Below are positions 36,697 through 48,132 of a stretch of DNA of 64,000 bases, piece by piece. Under the pieces are notes generated by a model, which searched no databases, had not been told where the DNA came from, and worked only from the letters and a program-made list of their open reading frames with translations. Within the stretch, counting starts at the first letter, position 1. Each line of letters opens with the position of its first letter. Position numbers and translations under genes: made by a program. Origin of the DNA: Iris pallida (taxonomy: Eukaryota; Streptophyta; Magnoliopsida; Asparagales; Iridaceae); assembly GCA_029216955.1 (NCBI GenBank), contig JANAVB010012167.1, positions 1 through 64,000 on the forward strand. The letters are read 5' to 3'.

Positions 36697-39420
36697 GTGA
36701 TGACTCAATGTGATACCGCATCGATCGGCAAGATGCAGAAGTGTTTGGTTGTTCAAGTCGACCAGACCGCTTATGAAGCAATGATCAGTGCTGGGGGTTC
36801 TAGGTGCACCGCAGTTGCTGTTAAGAGCAAAGCACACATACTGTGTGGACTCGCAAGTCCTTTCTGTCAACCATTGCTCCTGCGCAACCTGCACAAACTG
36901 CCTCTCTGCCAACCATTGCTCCTACGCAACCTGCACAGACTTCTTCTCTGCCAACAATTGCTCATGCACAACCTGCGCAGGCTGCTTCTCTGCCAACCAG
37001 AACCCCTGCGCAACCTGCACCTACTGCCTTTTCGGCTCTGAACAAAAGGAAATGCCTTTTGGCTACTCCATCATTTTCTCCAGTTCTGAACTCGAGAAAG
37101 AACCTATCCAGCGAGAGTGCTAGACATAATAAAGGGAAGCGCCCTTTTGGCCTTTCCTCAACCTGTGCAACCTGCGCTTGTGGCCTTTTAGCCACAAAAC
37201 AAAGCAAAATGCTCTTTAGCTACTCCTTCTCCAAATTTGAACTTGGCAAGGAATACGCCTATTTCAGCCTCGTCACAGAATAAAGGAAAGCGTTACTTGG
37301 CCTTTTTTAATTCTTCTCCAGTCCTTGACTCGGTAGAAAATATCTCTGGTGACACCTATGTGCTAGTCAGTGTAAAAGTTCTTTTGGGCAGGAACTCTAC
37401 TCCTCTGAACAGAGATAATCAAATCTCTGCTAAGAAAGTGAGTTCTGTTCAAACTGAACTTTATGTTACCCAGTTGCGCCAGGCCAGGCACATAAGAACA
37501 AGTTGCGTAACACAAAAAGGGATTTTACCAAATCCCAAGAATACGATTTTAGATCTTCCAACCCTGCACATCTCAAGATCCAAGCAGGGTAAGCTACTAG
37601 TATCTCAGACAGATACACAAGTAGCAGACCAATCTGATCTGTGCACCTATCTCAACAGGTGCCAGTCAACTCCTACTTCAGCAAAATGCAAACAGCCTGC
37701 GCCAGTAGCTAACTTATGCCAGAAGCAGACTTTTGAAGGTTAGAACCACTTTACCTATGCTAACCAACTCAGCACTTCCTTATACACTCAAGGAATGGGA
37801 CATCAAGAATCGAAATCATATTCCTAACATCATTAAAGAATATGTTCCTTCGACTTCTTCTCATCCAGTTGTTGTAACCGATCTCTGTGAAATTCTTAAA
37901 CAGAAGTAGAAGATCACAAATCCATCTTATCCATCAGTAATGCAGCCCCAAAACATCACTGTAACCATCACCATGAGGTAATTATCAAATACTATTGTCA
38001 ATTAGCTAAACGGTCTGTCTTCGACCATCTGAATTAGTCTTAGATTCCTCAACCGATGATAGTGGATGAAGATGAATTATTGTATGCCTCTGTTAACATG
38101 ACGTCTCGAAGCAGTGGGGATAGAAAGCGCCTGAGATGCAATGCATCCCGTAATCCCAGTCAACAGTACTTAGATCGGATTCGTGAATCCGGCGAAAGAG
38201 TATACCAATATACCAGATCAAGAAGCCGAGACACAATCGGTCAAATGAATCTTCCTTTTGACCAAGAAATAATCGGTCAAAGGAATCTTCCTTTCGACCA
38301 AGAAAGAATCGGTCAAAAGAATCTTCCTTCCGACCAAGAAACAATCGGTCAAAGGAATCATTCTAATTCCAACCAAGATGCCTTCAGTCAAAAAGATATC
38401 CCTATCACTTGTCCTGGGGGTAGTTCCTTATATGACTTTAATGCTGATAGTGAAAGTTCTGAATGGACCATCTTTTCTACTAGCTCGTCTTTGATAGCTA
38501 GAAAAGTGACTGCTTATGTTGTCACAGAAGATCAAGATGCTTCCAGTTCTAACAGTCAAGAGCAGAGAATTGCTGCTTTGGAGGCTAGTTTGAATAGCAT
38601 AGTTGGGATGATGACAGACATGCATGCTGTAATTATGACACAACATATGGTTCCACTGGTTGCGAATCTAATTCTGACCCATGAAACTGTAACGATATCA
38701 GCTTTCGTCAACTTGGTCTAGGGGCACAGTCTCCTCATACCGCTTCCACAGCTGTCTAGGCTATTCTAAGTCAATCTGGTGCTGGAGGTGGTACTTATCA
38801 TACAGTACCCCCTCCTAATATATCAAATTAATCCACTGCTCCATAATCATCGGGAGATACCAATGAGGCCGTAAAACTTTTACGTACTCAATATGAAGAC
38901 TTCAAGCAGAAAGACAGCTTGCAGAAGCAGCCTTATCCTATAGAGTGGAAGGAAGTCCAATTTTCTCCCAAATACAAACTCCCTACTATTATGTTGTTTG
39001 AGGGTAGAACATCACCAAGTCAGTACCTCAATCACTTTGAGGTAATGACTGATCAACTACAGCCAAATGACGCTCTACTCACTAGAGTGTTCGTCAGATA
39101 TTTAGTAGGTGCATCTTACGACTGGTACCACAATTTGCCAGATGGTTGTATAACCACTTTTTATGGATTCAAACAAGTGTTCCTGGAATAATTTTATGAG
39201 GGAACAAATAACATACGTATGTCTGCTCTCATGAAAATTAAACAGCGACACAATAAAACCACTAAACGGTTTATTGAACGATTCCGCCGTGAGGCACTCA
39301 AAATTCCTCTCGGAACTGCAGATGCTTTGACTATAAACGCTTGCAAGTCAAACCTGTTGCTAATAATCAGCATGTGGACTGGATCGACGTAGTTCCAGGA
39401 TTAGCCTTCATTCATAGTGA
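36697..39420 (+). pseudogene. Tat-1 gag region, broken
   Basis: A conserved start (KCLVVQVDQTAYEAMIS near 36,733) corresponds to MVVRFDQQEFEEML in Tat-2. Next come proline/alanine repeats, then 38,056-38,721 with a 12-residue tandem (GQRNLPFDQE-type, about four units at 38,238-38,370) and a possible coiled coil (QEQRIAALEASLNSIVGMM). The capsid-like core is at 38,919-39,300 (FEGRTSPSQYLNHFE, DWYHNLPDG, then TTKRFIERFRREALK). Stops and frame changes separate these blocks. Role: particle shell. Confidence 0.8.
36850..37030 (+). repeat. 42-bp tandem repeat in Tat-1 gag leader
   Basis: About four units of 42 bp, each with TGCCAACCATTGCTCCT and GCGCAACCTGCAC. In one frame they encode a 14-residue proline/alanine repeat (PTIAPAQPAQTASL type). 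Confidence 0.85.
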
Positions 39421-39879
39421 ATGCTAAAGCGATAGAAGAAAGTGCTGACAAGTTCAAACAATTAGGTATTCAAATGCCTAATCTTGACAAAGATGAACAT
39501 GCTATACCAAATAATGGTGGCCGTCAGAACAACCGCAAGGGTAAAAAACTTTGGCTATCAATGTCAAAGGCAAAAAAACTCTAGCCGTCAATACAGGTCA
39601 ATCAACACCTACTCCAACGGCACCACCACAGAGAGCACCACGTCCAAAAGAGGAATACTCCTTTGATGAAGATGATGTTATGAGCATCTTTGATTGCCTG
39701 ATCAAGAGCAATAAACTTTAACTGCCAGAGACAAAATGGCCAGAGGAAGTAGGTAAAACCGACTACCCTAAATATTGTGTTTACCACAGATTTATCGAAC
39801 ATCGGACTCGAGCATGCTATGTGCTTAAAGGCAAGATCCAGGAGATGGTTAATTCTGGTGCAACTACTCTCTAACAAGA

Positions 39880-41751
39880 CGAAAAGACTGTAACAGCTAA
39901 CGTCGTCTCTCTACAGTTTGGCGATTTTTTTGCTCAACTTGTGCAAGATGGCATCATTCCCATCCCGAGAACTACTTTGGAGATTGTTAATCTCCTACCT
40001 GCACGAACTGATGGTCTTGTTCCTTTGTCTACTGATAAAGGGAAGATTATGTGGATTCATCATGATTTAGTGGCTGACTTTGAAGCACCTTCTTCAAGGT
40101 CCAAGAAAGCAACCAAATATAAGTCATGTCACATGACTTTGTTGGGTGAACATTATCCTTCACCTTTAACTGCCACTTTCACCTCGGCGACATATCCTTC
40201 TTCTTCTTCTTCTTCTTCTTCTAAGACAACGTTGCCATAGCTAGAAACCAATTATCAACCAGCCTTCCATATATATAGTCAACAATCCCACAAACTCATG
40301 AAGAAGATGACATATGATCTACAAAAGGCTCCTGGCCTGAATCATGGAAAAGGATCTCATTTACCTCTTTCTCTATGCCTTTCAAACAACCAATCTCGTG
40401 TTGGTTTGGGTTACTGGACAAAATCTTCATCTTGCCAATGGAAACCATCCAAAAGTAAGATCCAGGCAAAGAGTTGCAATATGGTGTCCTTCAAACTGGT
40501 ATCTGAAGAAGAAGCCTTAACTGGTACCAAGTCTGGGCGACTTTACCTGAGAGACTATTCAGAAGGTCAAGAGAACCCTACTCTAGCTCCAGAGGCTCTC
40601 CAGCATAATCTTCTCCTGCTATCAATGTTCTATCAGTTTCATCACCTCCAGTGGAACCAACTCCTCCCAAACTGACGACAGCCGACAATGGAAAGCAGCC
40701 TGTCCATTTTGATAAAGTATTAAAGAAGACTCCAGCTCTGCGACTCGAGAAGCCGTATAACTTTGATATAATGGCTCAGCTGGCTAATACCCCAGCAAGG
40801 TTATCAATTTTTGAGCTACTGCGTCTCTCGAAAGAAACTCGAAAAACATTGAGTGAAGCTTTGATGCAAGCTAATACATGTCTAACACTCATCAAGAAGC
40901 CAGAGGAGGAGCCTGTGACCTACTTTCATTGTCATAGTGTGATGGAGTTGATGCCCAACATCACCTTTACACAAGATGTTATGCTGCTGGAAGATAATCA
41001 TCATGACCGACCCCTCTACTTCACGGGATATGTCGATACCATGAAGGTTGATCGCATCTTGATCGACCCTGGGTCTGCACTCAGCATTATGCCAAAGACT
41101 CTACTAGACGCATTAAAGATTCTTGTACATAATCTTTCAACAACCATCACGACAATCTTGGGATTTAATTCTGGAAGAAGTGAACCTTTGGGGAAGATTC
41201 GCCTGAAAGTTCAAATAGGCAATCTTCGTACAAAGGTTACTTTCTATGTGATCGCTAATCATGGCTCTTATAATGCTTTGCTGGGAAGACCCTTTATGTA
41301 TGAGCATAATATTGTACCATCCACTCTCCACCAGTGCTTCAAATATGTAGACGTCAATAGAGAAGTCCAGAAGGAAGTAGCTGACTTAAATCCTTTCAGG
41401 GGCATTGAAGCATATTATACTGATTCTTGGATGTACAAGGAAGAGTTCATGAAAGTTGTATTAGCGATGGATAGTGAGGAAGATCAGAAAGACACCTCAG
41501 ATGATGTTCTCATAATCCCAGTCAAAAGATGTACTACTCGTCCATCTTCTTCTCAGACATTGACTATCCATCTTTCCTCTCATAACAAACAGCTTCCTGC
41601 TGTAAAAAAGGAACAGAGGGAGCTCACCTCTTCTGAGTCTCTTGTTATCGACCTTCGTCGAAACAAACCTTCTCCTTCTCCTTCTCTGGTTATCAACCTT
41701 ACTAAGCCTTCGGTTAAGGCCAAGAATCCTGTTGTAAATGATGATGTATAA
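39880..41751 (+). pseudogene. Tat-1 gag-pro linker and aspartic protease
   Basis: The linker includes FGDFFAQLVQDGIIP at about 39,920 and PYNFDIMAQLANTPARLS at about 40,754, typical before Tat protease. The protease (about 41,005-41,340) has the catalytic triplet in LIDPGSALSIMPK and the second strand GSYNALLGRPFMYEHN. The tail (41,460-41,750) is serine/lysine-rich. The 366-residue stretch 40,651-41,751 is the longest open frame of Tat-1. It would cleave the polyprotein. Confidence 0.82.
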
Positions 41752-42293
41752 ATCAATAAAGTAGCATCTCCTTTACAGTATACTGATGTCTTTTATTGCA
41801 CTCGATGTTATTTAAAAATGTTAGATAACTTCGAACCACTTACAATAGGAGCAGTTCAACCTCTCTAAGGCGAAGTATTGCTCGAACCAATGCAAGACTC
41901 CTTCTTCTTAGTTCTTTCCAGGAAGAAAGATAAATTCCTATACTTTTTAGTAAAGGAACAGAACATAAGATCATGCCCGATAGTGAAGAAGAAAATCAAG
42001 ATAACGGAAGACTTCAACTATGTCGTTATAGTCAACAATCAAAAGATATCATTCAAAAGATGGGCTATAATTTTAAAGCTGGTCTTAATGGTGGTAAGGG
42101 AAGGCGAACTCCTATTCGTATCCCTGCTCCAAAAGGAAAGTCATAACAATATTACAGCAAAATAAAGTGGGGATTGGGTTGTACCTCGCCAATTTTGACT
42201 CCACAAGCCTCCGAATTCGATAAAGAAGAATGATCTAACTCTTCTGACTCTGTTTCATGGGATTCAGACACCAGTATAGGGCACATCCATCGA
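41752..42293 (+). other. Decayed protease-RT linker
   Basis: Fragmentary frames only (for example 41,878-42,165, lysine-rich). No domain recognised. Confidence 0.45.
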
Positions 42294-43988
42294 GTGACTC
42301 TATCATCCAATATGGTAACTACCGAGTTCTCGGATGACGACGAGGACTTTGCCGAAGCCCCCGAATCTGAACCTTGGGCACAAAGGATGGATACTCAATG
42401 GGAGCTTTGCTTCGTGCAACGTGAGCTGCCTACCGAAGATCAGTTGGTTCAAGTTGATGTTGGAGACGAATCTTCCCCAAGACCAATCTTCGTCAGTAAA
42501 AGCCTCCTTGAAGTGGATAAACAATAACTGATTCAACTTATTAGAGAACACATTAATATATTCGCCTGGAGCTATAAAGACGTGCCGGGATTGGATCCCC
42601 AGATCGCTACCCACAAGCTCAATATTCTGCCGAATACAAGGCCGGTCAAGCAACAATAGCATCGATTCTGACCTGACATGATGGATGCCATAGAAGCTGA
42701 AGTCAAGAAGCTCATCGCCTGTGGCTTCGTTAGAGAAGAACAACATCCTGACTGGGTGGCTAATGTTGTTCCAGTTATGAAGAAAACTGGGAAGGTCCGA
42801 GTCTGCATCGACTTTAGAGACTTTAATGAAGCTTGTCCCAAGGACAAATTTCCTCTTTCGATCACTGATGTATGATCGACAAAACTTGCAGATTTGAACG
42901 AATGTCTTTTATGGATGGATTCTCAGGATATAATCAAATAAGATGCATCTAGGAGATAAGAAACATACATCTTTTTGTACTCCTCTTGGAGTCTATTGCT
43001 ACACTGTCATGCCGTTTTGTCTTAAAAATGCTGGTGTAACTAATCAGTGGGCTATGAGTACTATCTTCTATGATCATTTGCGGAAGACAGTTGAATGATA
43101 TGTAGATGATATTGATGTTAAAAGTCGTCTAAAGGAAGACCACATCCAAGACTTGAGAACTATATTCGATCTAATGCGCCAACATCAACTCAAGATGAAT
43201 CCTACTAAGATATTCCTGGGAGTCTCTAGTGGCAAATTTCTTGGATTCATTATTACCTCTAAAGGTATACACGTTGACCCAGAGAAAATCAAAACCATTC
43301 AAGAGATGCATCCTCCACGCAACCTAAAAGAGCTACGAGGATTCCATGGACGGCTTGCGTACATCATGAGATTTATCTCAAATCTCTTTGGACGCTGTAG
43401 ACCGTTCACTCAACTCATGAAGAAAGGTGTGTCTTTTATTTGGACTGAAGAATGCCAGCAAGCATTTAAAGATATAAAGTGATACTTGATGAATATTCCA
43501 GTTCTAGTGCCTCCAATCTTAGGAATATACACTTTTTGATGTATGTTCGAGCGATGTATCATTCATTGGGTGCCTTACTAGCTCAGAAGAATAAAGAAGG
43601 TCATAAGCAAGGTATCTATTATCTCAGCCATACAATGATTGGAGCTGAACATCGATACATCCCAGTAGAAAAAGAATGTCTAGCTTTGATGTTTGCTATT
43701 CAAAAGAAGAGATATTATATCACCGGCCAAACTATTTATGTTATTTCTAGAGCTAACCCTCTCCGGGTCTTGATGAAGAAGTCCAGTACACTCAATTCCA
43801 GGCTTGCTACATGGGCTATATTATTAGCACAATATGATATGGTTTATATTCCTCAAAAGTCTGTTAAGGGTCAAGCTCTTGCTGACTTTCTGGCAGCTCA
43901 TCTAATTCTCGAAACATCTAAACTCTATGATGAGATTCCGGATGAAACTTTAGAATCCAACATGATTTCAGAAGAAATTCTTGCCTGA
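42294..43988 (+). pseudogene. Tat-1 reverse transcriptase and RNase H, broken
   Basis: The pre-RT segment has IFAWSYKDVPGLDP at about 42,560. RT includes HPDWVANVVPVMKK, CIDFRDFNEACPKDKFPL and, after a frameshift and a stop, YVDDIDVKSR at about 43,100. It continues through LGVSSGKFLGFIITSKGI to KKGVSFIWTEECQQAF. RNase H (43,500-43,910) has SLGALLAQ, GAEHRYIPVEKECLAL and KSVKGQALADFLAAH. Several stops and at least two frame changes. The product would make cDNA and degrade the RNA strand. Confidence 0.87.
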
Positions 43989-44345
43989 TGTCTATTCCTT
44001 GATGGTGCATCCAGAACAGGACCAAAAGGTACCATTGTCGCTGGAGTTGGAATCGTCCTTGTATCGCCAGAAGGATTAGCTATTCAAAGAGCTTATTCTT
44101 TAGACGGGTCGTGTTCCAATAACGTGGCTGAATATAACGCTCTGCTCATTGGTTTCAAACTGGCTAAATAATTAGATATTGAATATCATGAAGTATATAG
44201 AGACTCTAAACTGATTGTCAATCGGGTTAGAGGCACGTATGAAGTTCGACACCAGGATCTCGTCTCATGTTATGAAGCGGCAGTTAGACTGGCTACATCA
44301 TCTTCATTGAACATGTACGTCAGGCATATAATACGGAGGCTGATG
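43985..44345 (+). pseudogene. Tat-1 second RNase H (RVT_3/archaeal type)
   Basis: Directly after RNase H a stop is followed by a second RNase H-like fold. FLDGASRTGPKG carries the first catalytic Asp. Then come AGVGIVLVSPEG, CSNNVAEYNALLIGFKLA with the catalytic Glu, and YRDSKLIVNRVRGTYE with the second Asp. This is the extra RNase H of Tat-lineage elements, placed between RNase H and integrase. At least one stop (near 44,170) interrupts it. Confidence 0.82.
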
Positions 44346-44609
44346 CATTGGCTAATCTAGCAGTCGTATTAGAAATCCTATTAAAAAGGCAACAGATGAT
44401 TGTCATCACTAACACAAAGTTATTTTGCATTGAGAATAACTCAAATATTGGGTTCAGCAATTCAACTAAAATTAATGTCATTAATGAAGACTGGAGAGCT
44501 CCTTTTATTGACTTCGTGGTACATGATATTTTACATGAAGATTCTAAGGAAGCTACAACAATCTGTAGGCGATCACTCCGGTTTTATTACAATCATACTT
44601 CTGAGACCC

Positions 44610-45706
44610 TTTATCGATGAACATTTGATGGTCTACTCTTACGTTATCTTATTGGAGATGAAGAAATATAAATACTTCGAGAAGCTCACGATGATGTATG
44701 TGGTGCACATCAGCCTGGTCCTAAATTACAAAATTGTATCCGACGTATGGGCTACTATTGGCCCACTATAGTATTAGATGCCATTGAATTTGCAAGAAAA
44801 TGTCAAGCCTGTCAAATCCATGCAGACTTCATCCATCAACCGTTGGAGTTCCTTCATCCGACTATTGCATCATGACCCTTTGAAGCTTGGGGTATGGATG
44901 TCATTAGTCCTACAATCCACCGTCGTCTAGAGGGCATCGATTTATACTGGCTATAACCGATTACTTTTTGAAATGGGCTGAAGCTATACCTTTATCTGAA
45001 GCCAAGACTAGCAATATCATCAACTTCATTAAACATCATGTAATATACAGATTCGGTATTCCATGGCGAATCATTCATGATAATGGACCATAATTCATTA
45101 GTCAAAAGTTTACTCGGTTTTGTGATGATAACAGAATCAATAATGTTGCATCTACGGCCTATAATCCTGTAGCTATCGGTTTGGCTGAAGCATTCAACAA
45201 AAACTATTATCAAGCTTCTCAAGAAATTCATTTATACCAATAGAAAAAACTGGAGTGAAAAGCTTGGAGAATGTCTATGGGCTTATCGCACTACTATACG
45301 CACTCCAACCGGTTATACTCCTTTCTCCTTAGTGTACGGATGCAAAGCTGTCTTACCATTGGAAATTCAAATCCCCTCCTTAAGGACTACAATTGCCAAT
45401 AAACTCACAACAGAAACCAATGATCGTCTTCGGCTTCAGGAGCTTGAAGCATTGGACGAGAAACGGTTACTAGCTCAACAGCATATTGAGCTATATCAAG
45501 TCCGTATCTCCAAAGCTTTCAACCGAAAGGTCAAAGAACGAGCATTCCAAAAAGGCGAACTAGTCCTTAATGTCAAAAGACCTATGACTATGACACACAT
45601 GAGCAAGGGCAAATTCGAAGTAAAATGGGAAGGTCACTATATTGTAAGCAAGGTTTTCTCAAACGGAGCTTATCAACTAACCGAGATGATGGCCGAGTTG
45701 TTATGA
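44610..45706 (+). pseudogene. Tat-1 integrase, broken
   Basis: The zinc finger is seen as EAHDDVCGAHQPGPK followed by CQACQIH. The core has GMDVISPTIHRR, DYFLKWAEAIPLS, RIIHDNGP and the region AIGLAEAFNK with the catalytic Glu. The C-terminus (45,332-45,706) has VLPLEIQIPSLRTT, LEALDEKRLLAQQ and GKFEVKWEGHYIV, typical of Tat integrase tails. No chromodomain. Stops and a frameshift interrupt it. Confidence 0.87.
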
Positions 45707-46317
45707 TGCCTATCAACGACAAATTCTTAAAAAAGTACTATATTTAAAGGAAATGTAAGATATTCTTTGAATGTTATACATACTAAAAAAATATTGAGTT
45801 ATTGTCTTTTGTTCACCCTTCTGATAAACTATTAAATTTCCAGCAGAATATATCCACATCATATCACCTAATCATAAACCCAATCTTTTGGAACCCAATC
45901 ATTTTAAAAGATATCTTATTTTTGAACCCAGCTAATTCAAAGATAATCAACGAATACATGAATTCATGTTTGTATTGCCTCTGAATTATAACATCTACAT
46001 CAGCGACTTATTACGTCCACATTACCTCTGATAAAGTCGTCTTTTGAAATGATAATAATATGAGAACTATATTCTGTCATGTCCATATTACCTTTGAACA
46101 GATATAATTAGTATTATTATTTTCTTTTAGAGGATATGTCATATCTGGCACCTTTGAACATATTTTTCTATTCTTATCTATTACTTATATCTACTATAGA
46201 TATATAATAAGTAATGGAACCACAAAAAGAGCATTAATTTTTATTTCATTAATGTTCAAAATTTTAAAAAGTACATCATGTGAAAGAACAAAAAGATAAA
46301 AGCTTATATAGATTGCT
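45707..46317. other. Noncoding spacer after integrase
   Basis: AT-rich. No frame of note on either strand. It separates the 3' ends of the convergent pol and antisense PMD genes, so any terminators of both transcripts would lie here. Confidence 0.5.
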
Positions 46318-47268
46318 TCACCAAGGAGGTTGTGTATTGAGATCAATGATCAGTCTCTTCAAATTCTCAGCCCTCTCGACTCTGGAGTCGAGTACCCTTT
46401 GCCTAGCAAGAGCTCTCCCAGACTCTGGATCAAAAGGTTGTAGTGAATCAGCTCGACGTTCCAGTTCTGCACCTTCAGTTTGGATAAGTGCATCCCGGTG
46501 CCTCCTCAAGTCATCTAATTAACTCGTAACAATTTGATGCATTTCTAATACCTCTTCTTCATGTCGTCGAGCTACTTTGGCTGCTTCTTAGAGCCGAGCC
46601 ATTTCAATTTCTACTTCCCGGAGGTGAACTTGGTATTCAGCAGCTTCTTTCTCTTTCTCTGCAGCTTCAGTCTTATAGCGCTCAACAGAAGAAGTTTTTC
46701 GACAATATGAGATTCCAACTCTAAATAGTGCTGTGTGAAAGCTACCACAGAAGCTTCGAAATTTGCTTTTCGCCTTGCAGCCTCGTGAGCCATCACCTCG
46801 CGTTCAACATCTACGAGTTTCTGGATGTTTTTTTTGTTAGATCTTTATAAGATTTGATTGATTCTTCAAGCTTATTCAAACTATGATCTAAATGGTTGAC
46901 TCTATCCAGATCACCAATCTTGCAGAAGGCTCCAATGTTGAAGGAGGATGGGCCCCTTACTGATTCATAAGGTTGGTACTTTTCCATGACCATTTGAATT
47001 AGAGGCTTCAGATAAGTGAAGAAAGCATTAGTATAAGCTTCGACGACAGCTCTGTTTATCTCTGAGATACCTGGTGTAGCCACTTCTATTTGAATTCTTA
47101 TTTCTGTAGTAGTTGGAGGAATTACTGATTGTACACCAGGAGACCCGAGTACCGGCATCATAGAAGAACTTTCCTCTCTAGTTTTGGTCCCCATATCCAG
47201 GGGAGCCATGGTCGAGCTGAAACTGAATGTGGTCGACGTGGCTGTTACAAGTGTCCCCACATGACCCA

Positions 47269-47337
47269 CTATAATCAAGATACACAGCCATTACATATTA
47301 TTACAGAAATTAGGGTAAATAAAAGTTAAAATTTTAC
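47269..47337 (-). other. Second candidate intron in the antisense PMD gene
   Basis: On the minus strand GGATCAA then GTAAAATTTT, ending TTGATTATAG before TGGGTCATG. 69 nt and AT-rich. It sits between two C-terminal coding blocks. Confidence 0.55.
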
Positions 47338-48059
47338 TTGATCCTGGCAATACATATGGGGTCTCACGGGGTATGTCCAGATCAGAACGGAGCCTGGCCA
47401 TGATAGTTTCAGACACGGCTGCCTGACTACTTCCAGCTTAGGAACTGCCTGATAAGAAATGGCTGCTTTCGGTCCCTAATTCTGCCTAGTCAGCTGGGGC
47501 AATCTCTTCTGTATCCCTGACTTCAAAAGCTTGATCGATAGGGGTTTGAGTCTCTGCAACAAGAGTATTGGGATTTTTATCATTCCCAGCATCTTCAAGA
47601 GACGTAGTTTGATCTTTATTATTTTCAGGCTCATCAGTTTTTGGGCTGGGATGCGTCTCATCAACAAGGGGTGTTCTTCACCCTCAATAGTTAAATGGCG
47701 TTCTTCAGTCGGTATCAGTTGGACATCTACTAAAACTAGTTCTTCTTCAGCAGCACTTGCGGAATTATCTCCGATTGACACATCGCTATAGTCACAATCT
47801 CGGAGGGCGTCTATTATTTCTCGATCTTCTTGAGAACGAGTAGGAGTTTGAGTGGCCAGAAGATCGGCAACCCCAGCTTGAGATTCTATAGGAGGCAATT
47901 CCCCTTCAGGGGATGTAACCTCTGGGACATTTGGAGTCGAGGATGACAGTGTTACTCCTGCTGCAACTAGTACAGTTACGGAAACAGTCATCCGTATAAC
48001 TCGATATCCTGGGATTTCTTCGGTAGTAACTGAGACTGGAATATCAATTGCTGTAGTCT

Positions 48060-48132
48060 CTGTAGATGAAAAAGAATAATATCAGTATATATCATTTATA
48101 TTTTAAATTATGCTTTAAAGTATAGAAATTAC
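48060..48132 (-). other. Candidate intron in the antisense PMD gene
   Basis: On the minus strand CAAAAAG is followed by GTAATTTC and the segment ends TTTTCATCTACAG before AGACTACAGC. 73 nt, AT-rich, with a pyrimidine-rich 3' end: good plant splice signals. Confidence 0.68.
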
